This document shows positions 22,501 to 30,095 of a DNA stretch of 33,432 bases, one piece after another. The DNA is taken from positions 4,550 to 37,981 of the forward strand of contig MQRK01231044.1 of the NCBI GenBank assembly GCA_001938485.1. Reading direction: 5' to 3'. The notes beneath the pieces were generated by a model that saw only the letters and a program-made list of their open reading frames with translations, did no database searches and was not told the origin of the DNA. How positions within the stretch are numbered: the stretch's first letter is position 1; each line of letters begins with the position of its first letter. Both the position numbers and the translations under genes were made by a program. This DNA is from Girardia tigrina (Eukaryota > Platyhelminthes > Tricladida > Dugesiidae).

Positions 22501-25500
22501 GTGGATGACATTTTCATTCTAAAGTTATCTACAGAAGAAATGACTCAATTATTTGTATTTCAGGGACTGAAATGTGACAAATTGAGGGAGTCTTTTGCAT
22601 TGGATCCTTCATTAACTGATGACAGGCACCGAGAACTGGCTAGCAATTTGGAAAAATTGACAGTGCGTCAAGAGATCAATGCGGTCAAACCCAAGTATGC
22701 CGATATGGTATCCAGAAATACCAAACCAGAGTATGCGTGTCAGTTTACACAGCCCAGTCATTCTGTGCGACAGCTGTCCAGAATTCCAGACAGATCGCAG
22801 CCTATTGTCGGTAATAATGATCGTTTTTTTGATAATAGATATTTGTGTCACACAACCCCATCTCAAAATCAGTCTGAAGATCGATATGGTAAGAATAATA
22901 GGCCTTAGAAATCTATGAAAATGATAGCAAAGGAGTTTTATAATAAGTGTAGGGGTATTGCCCCACCAAATCCGGAGGTTCTCCGTCCCGGCGTATGTTT
23001 CTGTTGTGGAGACAACCAATCAAAGAAGAGAATGTGCCTTGAGAAATCGTTGTTTAATATGCGGTAAGCACGATCATAGATTCAAAGATTGTCATTTGGC
23101 AACAAAACCAAATAAAATTTCCCCAAGACGAATAATGTGCATTCATGATGATGAAACTGATGACCCGATCGAGGAAAAATTACAGGAAATTGAAGAAGAT
23201 AACGACGAAAAAATCCGATATCAACCCCTCGTGCCCATCTCGTTGGTGGGGTTGAGTCAGTAAATATGATTGAAGGCAGAGATAGAGGACGAAGAATGAG
23301 ACAGGTGATGAAAGAGGGGATGTTCTAGAAGGCAGGTGTTAGAATATTGAGTTTGATGAAATGTAATGGAATTAATGTTGAAATGTTATGGGATTCCGGT
23401 ACTTCAATCACACTTATGAGCGAAGATAACTGGTATCGGATAGGAAGACCAGATATGCAGAGATCAGACATTAAATTTTCAGGTGTTTTTTCTACAAGTA
23501 CTGAAATGTGTTTAGGTAAAATATATGTTGATATTTTGTGGGACGGTGTTAAGGGGAAAAATAATAGTGATTGTGCGAGATATATCCCCTGGATTTATTG
23601 GATGAATTGATATGATGAGAATGTTTGGCATAGGTTTAACGGAAGTGAATACTATAAATACTTCTGACGTGGAATTGAAATTTAATAATCGTGATCGTCT
23701 TACTGCCTCGTTAAGGAGTTTAATTGACAAGTCAAACTTGCCATTAACTTTACTTGTTAAAGAATATAGATCAATTTTTATGGTTCAAAATTTGATTTAG
23801 GCCCCACAACGGTAATCAAACATGAAATCCAAACTACCGGTCCACGAAATTCTGCAAATCCTAGACGCCAGCCCATGCATCTTGAAGACAAGATTGATAA
23901 ATTAGTTGTTAATTTATTAAAAACTAAAATTATAAGTCATGTAAGAGTCATTGGAATTCTCCTCTGGTTATTGTACCGAAAAAAGATGAATCCATCAGAA
24001 TGTGCTTAGATTTTAGACGACTGAATAATGTTACGGAGAAATTTACATTTCCTGTGCTGGATATTTACACATTGTTGGATACTTTAAGGGGGTCAGTAAT
24101 TTTTTCGTCCATTGATTTAGGTCAAGCGTATTATCAGGTGGAACTGGATGAAGCATCAAATTTAAAAACAGCTTTTAGTACTAAAATCGGTCAATTTTGT
24201 TTCAATCGCTTACCATTTCGATTATGCACAGCTCCAGCAACTTTCCAGAGCCTTATGAATTTATTGTTTAAGGATTTGCTTTATAAAGGAGTTATTGTAT
24301 ATTTAGACGATATATTAATTTATGCTAAGAATGAGGAAGACCATTTAAGTATATTAAAACAAGTATGTACAATAATTAAGCAATCTGATTTGATGGCAAA
24401 CCAAGATAAATGTGTTTATGGAACCAGAAGACTTAAGTTTTTAGGACACACAATCAGCAACAAGGGCGTTGAAACGAACGATGATAAAATCAAAAAGATT
24501 ATGCAAGCTCCAAGCGCAGGATGTATTACACAGTTGAGGTAATTTTTAGGGTTAGCAAACTATTATCGGAGGTTCATTAAAGATTACTCATTAATTACTG
24601 CACCATTGTATGCTATGTTGAGTGAAAAAGAGAAAAAAATTCATTGAACAGAAGATTGCAAGTCAAGTTTTAATAAGTTGAAGAGTGAATTGGAAACAGT
24701 TCCAATATTAGCATATCTGGATATGAAGAAAACAATGATTTTAGACACGGATGCAAATTTTGGAGCTATCGCAGCAGTTTTGATTCAAAATAATAATATT
24801 GGGAACGAAAAAGTCATTGCATTTGCTTCTAGAACTCTAAAAGACCACGAAAAAGGTTATTATGTAAATAGAAAAGAATTGCTGGTGGTTCATGAGTTTG
24901 TAATGTATTTCAGACATTATCTTTATGGGAAGAAATTTTTAGTCCGCACTGATCATAAGTCTTTAACTTACATGACAAAAACCAACAAGCCTATTATTCC
25001 ACAATTCCAGACATGGATTGCTAATTTATCTAGTTTTAATTTTATTTTAGAATATCGGAAAAGAAAAGAGCATACTAATGCTGATGTACTTACAAAATTG
25101 ATGAAAAACTATGTACTCAATGTTTGACACGTCATCACGGAGCAAAGTCAAATAAATCAAAAGTAAAGTTCATAAACACCATAGAAATAGGAGATTCGAA
25201 CAATGAAGATATCAGAGCAATACAACTGTTAGACTCAATACTGAAATCAATACATCAATGGTTTGGAGGTTCCTCTCAGAATATAAATGTTGAAGTGTCG
25301 AAAAGTAAATATTTCAAGAATTTGGATCAATATGAATTGATAGATGGAATTGTTATGAGGAAGAATGAAAAGACACTACAGATATTAGTCCCAGAAAATT
25401 ATGCAGAGAAGTTAACCCAGTATATTTTCTCGAGGAGTTGTATCATCTGGGAAGCAAAAAGTTAGTTGAATATATTCAGGAAAGCTCTTATTGGCCAAAC

Positions 25501-28500
25501 ATGAGTAAAACTATTGAACTCATGGTACAGAGATGTGAAATCTGTGCAAAAAGGAAAACATATTCGGGGCGTACAAAGAGTTATTGACACCACGAGAAGA
25601 TTTTGGGCTGCTGGAACAAATTATAATTTATGTAGCATACTTCTCAGAATTCAAATCCAGGTACAAATATTTACTTGTGATGATAGACCGTTTCAGCAAA
25701 CTAGTGAGTCTTGTACCTTTGACTAAACAAGATGAATTGAGTGTTGCACATGCCATAAAAGATCACTGGCTTTACAAGTTTGGGAAGCCTAAATCTATAT
25801 TGTCAGACCAAGGCCGAGTATTTGAATGAGCTATTTTAAGGAAACTAACAGAAAAATTTGGAATTAAACAAGAATTTACTTCTCCGTATTAACATCAAGC
25901 AAATGGATTAGCAGAGCGAGCCATTCGAACTGTACGAGATATGTTGGTTACATCTTTGAAGAGTAAGAAAGAAAAAATAGCGTGGGAGAAGATGATTCCA
26001 AAAATAGAGTTTTCAATAAACGCAACATATCAGCGCTCAACTAAACGTTCACCGTTTGAAATTGTGTTTGGGAGGAAAGCTATTTTACATGGGTTACCAC
26101 CATCAAACAATACTGATCACGAGAGAATAATTTTGGAAACGAAATTTGAATCAGGAAAGGCGGCAGACAAACTTCGAAACTTAGAAGCAAGCGGAAGAGG
26201 CCAGCGAGATTTTCAGATCGGTGAAAAAGTTTTAGTAAAGAAAGAACCTCAAAACATGAAGAAAAATGGAAACAGATATGATGATCCTTTTCGAATTTTT
26301 GAATTTTAAAGTCCACATCAAGTGTTGATTGACTTTCCAGGAAAACCAAACCAAGAAGAATTGAATGGTTGAAGCGCATCCTAAATTCTAATGGAGAGGG
26401 AAGTTAGATAAAACGTTGTTTTAATAATTATTTGATTGTGTAATTGCGTGTCACATTTTGAATTATTTAATAATTTTTTTTGCAGATGACTGATTTTCTT
26501 ACTATATGTATCGCCAAGAATATTCTGACTGGAAAATACCTGATTTTACAATAAATTCATAAACTTTGCACCACTATCTCCTGTACTAGCAATTTGTATT
26601 TCTGGTTTATAATGTATCGATGTAGCCGGTGGCGAAAAACGACTAGGAAAAAAATTGAAGAAGCTACTACGTGGTTTAAACTAAGTTTGAAGTTTAAACA
26701 TTATCATATAAATAAACGATATTAAGCATTTTACATTTTGATTGAGAAGCAAATTAGGCTACAAAAATCAATTATACTAATTTAATTATACACTAATTTA
26801 GTCAAAAATAATAAAAAATTAAATCATGAAAAACTCATACTTAAATTTTTATCATTGATTACTTAAATATTTTAGCATTTGAAACCATTTCTTTTTATTT
26901 TTGCAAATCTTTGTGACGTCACAAATTATCATACCCCCTCCCCCTGTCATAAAATGTCTCAAACTTCTAGACTCCCTCCCCTCTAAAAGCGTGACATAAT
27001 TTATGACAACATTTATTTATTCTTATTAAAATAAGGTAATTATATCTTGACACTTAGAGTTGTGAGATTTTTAGTTAATAATAATATTAAGAACACAAAC
27101 ATGGTGTTCCACAGTTTTATTATTATCATAATTTTAATTGTATTTAGAACAATTCTCAGTAAAACTTTCGTAATTCGAGACCTAGCTAAATTGATACGAT
27201 TTTTAATAATGATTCATTTTACAAAAATTTTCGAACATATTTTCCTTTTATACATTTAAATTATTTTTAATGATTAATATTTTAAATTTTTACTTTATAG
27301 TTTTACCTAAAAATTATTTTATTATTTAAATAATTTCAATTAAAAACATTTATTTAATTGATTTAAAAATTAAGTTTAAAATTATTAACTTTATCATAAT
27401 TAATAATTTCTTTTTAATAGTTAACACTTTTAAATACTTTATGTTGTAATTTAAAACGTAAATCATACTCGAACAATACCCATCAAGAACATTCAAAATA
27501 CCAATTTTCAACCTGGTTTGGAAAAGTACATTCCTAAATACTAAACTCAAGTTGCAAAAATAAACATACTAAATTTTAAATATTCTTCATGAATAATATT
27601 ATGAAATAGTATAAATGTGTAAACATTAAATCATAATTGCTTTTTTAAAGAAAGTAATTTAACTATTTTGATTTAGAATATGAAATCAGAAGAAGGTAGT
27701 GAAGGAGTATACGGCTCCCAACAGTTATTTCAATGTTCGCCAAAGAAGGGTATTATTATAACTGCAGATAAAGTAAATTCTCTAAATATAAAAGACTTGT
27801 GTGAATTAAGTAGGACACTTATTTTTTACAAAGACTAATAAATATATTTGTAATGAATTTAAGGTAGTCATAAAGAATTGGAGTCAGCTCATGCACCGAA
27901 AGGATTCAAATTTTATTTGAAAAAGTCAATTTGTTGCATTGAAAAGTCTAAGGAAATTATCCAACTTTCACAATCGGCTGTGAAATTTGAGATTGGTTGT
28001 AAAATTCTTTATAAAAATGAATTTATTGGAGTTTGTAAATTTATTGGAAAAATTAATGGCCAGCCATCAATTGGAATTCAATCGGTAAAATTATTTCCCA
28101 ATATAGCATTTATGGTTTTATTGCAGAACATTAAACTTTTGAATGAAAATCCATCACTTTTGGATGTTATCTCTGATTATGGATTCGATGCTGAAATATA
28201 TGAATTCCTTGACATAGAAAACCTCAGTGCTGGTATTAATATATGTTTCTTATTATTAATATAATAATAATAATCCATGTGAAGCATTGTTAAGTAGGTC
28301 GTGTTGCTCCAAAATCAATGTTAAATCGGCATTTTCAACCAGCTTATTGAGAATTTCTAATCAGTCTGATTTCATGAAAACGATTACACAATCATTATTA
28401 TCGCATGTGAATTAAATTATTATTATAAATTATTAAACAGTGACCTGAAGATAATGGTTGATCCGTCGAAATATACTGTCTATAAATATATTTTGAAATG

Positions 28501-29988
28501 GAGGAATTTTGTTATTAATAATCGAAAAAGATGAAATTACACTGGATGATATCAACTTTTTTTATTGATTGCTGACTAGGATATTATTATAGGATACCGT
28601 AAACGAATAAGAAAATATTATGTTCTCTAGTTTCTGTGCTATTTTAATAAATACGAAAGCCACATTTGGGTTGTATATGTGAATATATATGTACTGCTAC
28701 GTTTTTTAAATATCTACTATTGTTATTCCATTACTTATTTAAGTTAATACTTATTTTTAATTTTAATCAGCTTAGGTTGGACTAATATCTTTATTTAATT
28801 TAAGCTTTGATGAAGTTTTAATTTAATGGCGAATAGAGATTACAGGAAGGACCCCAAAAGCTTTTGTTACATTTGTGGATCATAAACCTTTTAAGAATCT
28901 ATTACCCCCATAACTCCACTTATCAAGACTCAATTTTATTACTATTTTAAAATGAAAATCGCAGATCAAAACAAATCCTTTGCAACATATTCCGTCTGTA
29001 GGAAGCACAACAGTAATTTGACAAAGTGATCTATTACCAAATTCATAAGCTTACAATTTAGCACACCAATGGCCTGGATAGAGCAAATAATAATAAATGT
29101 AAGACTCATACTTATGGTTTTTGCAAATGGACAGCTAAGCATATTGTCTCTCTATTTTGAATCGACTTTTCTCCCTTCGAAATGAATGAAGAAGGACCTC
29201 CGCCCTTGAAACAGGTTAAGCATATGACCTCACAATCCTTGAATTTTTTTAACACTGAGTGCGGTGATATTTTAGTAATCCATGGTGCGATTTTTTTTCT
29301 TTTAAAGCCAAGACAAAAACTTGAGATAAAGCTTGCGGGCGGGCTTCTCGGGTAGCCGCGGAAGTCATATAGGGTCATGACGCATATGACGCGTCATTTG
29401 GCGCCCCGCTGTAATACTCATATGATGCAGACATCTGTGTCAGTTGCACTCAAAGTGTTAATACAGTTTTCTTATGTTCTTCAGTACTTCATAATCGGGC
29501 ACGGATAAAAACAGGTTTTCTTTAAAAACACTGCTTTATTCATAATTTTAAACTTCCATTTAGCATTCTTAAGGATATTTTAAAGAATAAATTCTCTGTT
29601 AAAAGCTTAGACTCCAATAAAATCTATCCGTCGAAAATACCATTAAAACGGTGTGGTTATATAAAAAATAACTCGTCTCCCACTTTATCTTCCAATTTAC
29701 CCCCACTGAGACTTTTCAAATACGAAAAAACTGAATGAAGCCAGCTCGGCACGAAATGTATGCCTACTAACTGTCCATATAGCGAATATAACTCACTTCG
29801 CTATAAGGATGCAGCATCCCAGACCTCCCTTACTCGATTATCTCTTTATCTCCTAACTGAACGGCCTTTCGTGAAGACTCATTCAAATCACTCGTACTTC
29901 ATTATCTCTTGAAAGACTTTCTTGGTTTTCGCACCTTAGATCAAATTTGTGCGAAAATCCCTCAACCTCATCAATGGAAATTTTGAAA

Positions 29989-30029
<41 letters not shown>

Positions 30030-30052
30030 TTGGTATGGTNGAAATTTTGAAA

Positions 30053-30095
<43 letters not shown>

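Larger units (their letters stand above)
16710..27676 (+). other. CYLD-like intron 6 (11 kb) loaded with nested transposons
   Basis: The phase-0 donor at 16710 and acceptor TTGATTTAG at 27676 bring the two halves of one CAP-Gly module together, [26 protein letters not shown], equivalent to human [26 protein letters not shown]-type sequence. Within the intron lie an AT-rich microsatellite-like block (16712-16800), an inverted repeat copy, a MULE gene in pieces, a solo LTR, a foldback repeat with an assembly gap, and a Gypsy nested in a TIR transposon. Confidence 0.65.
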
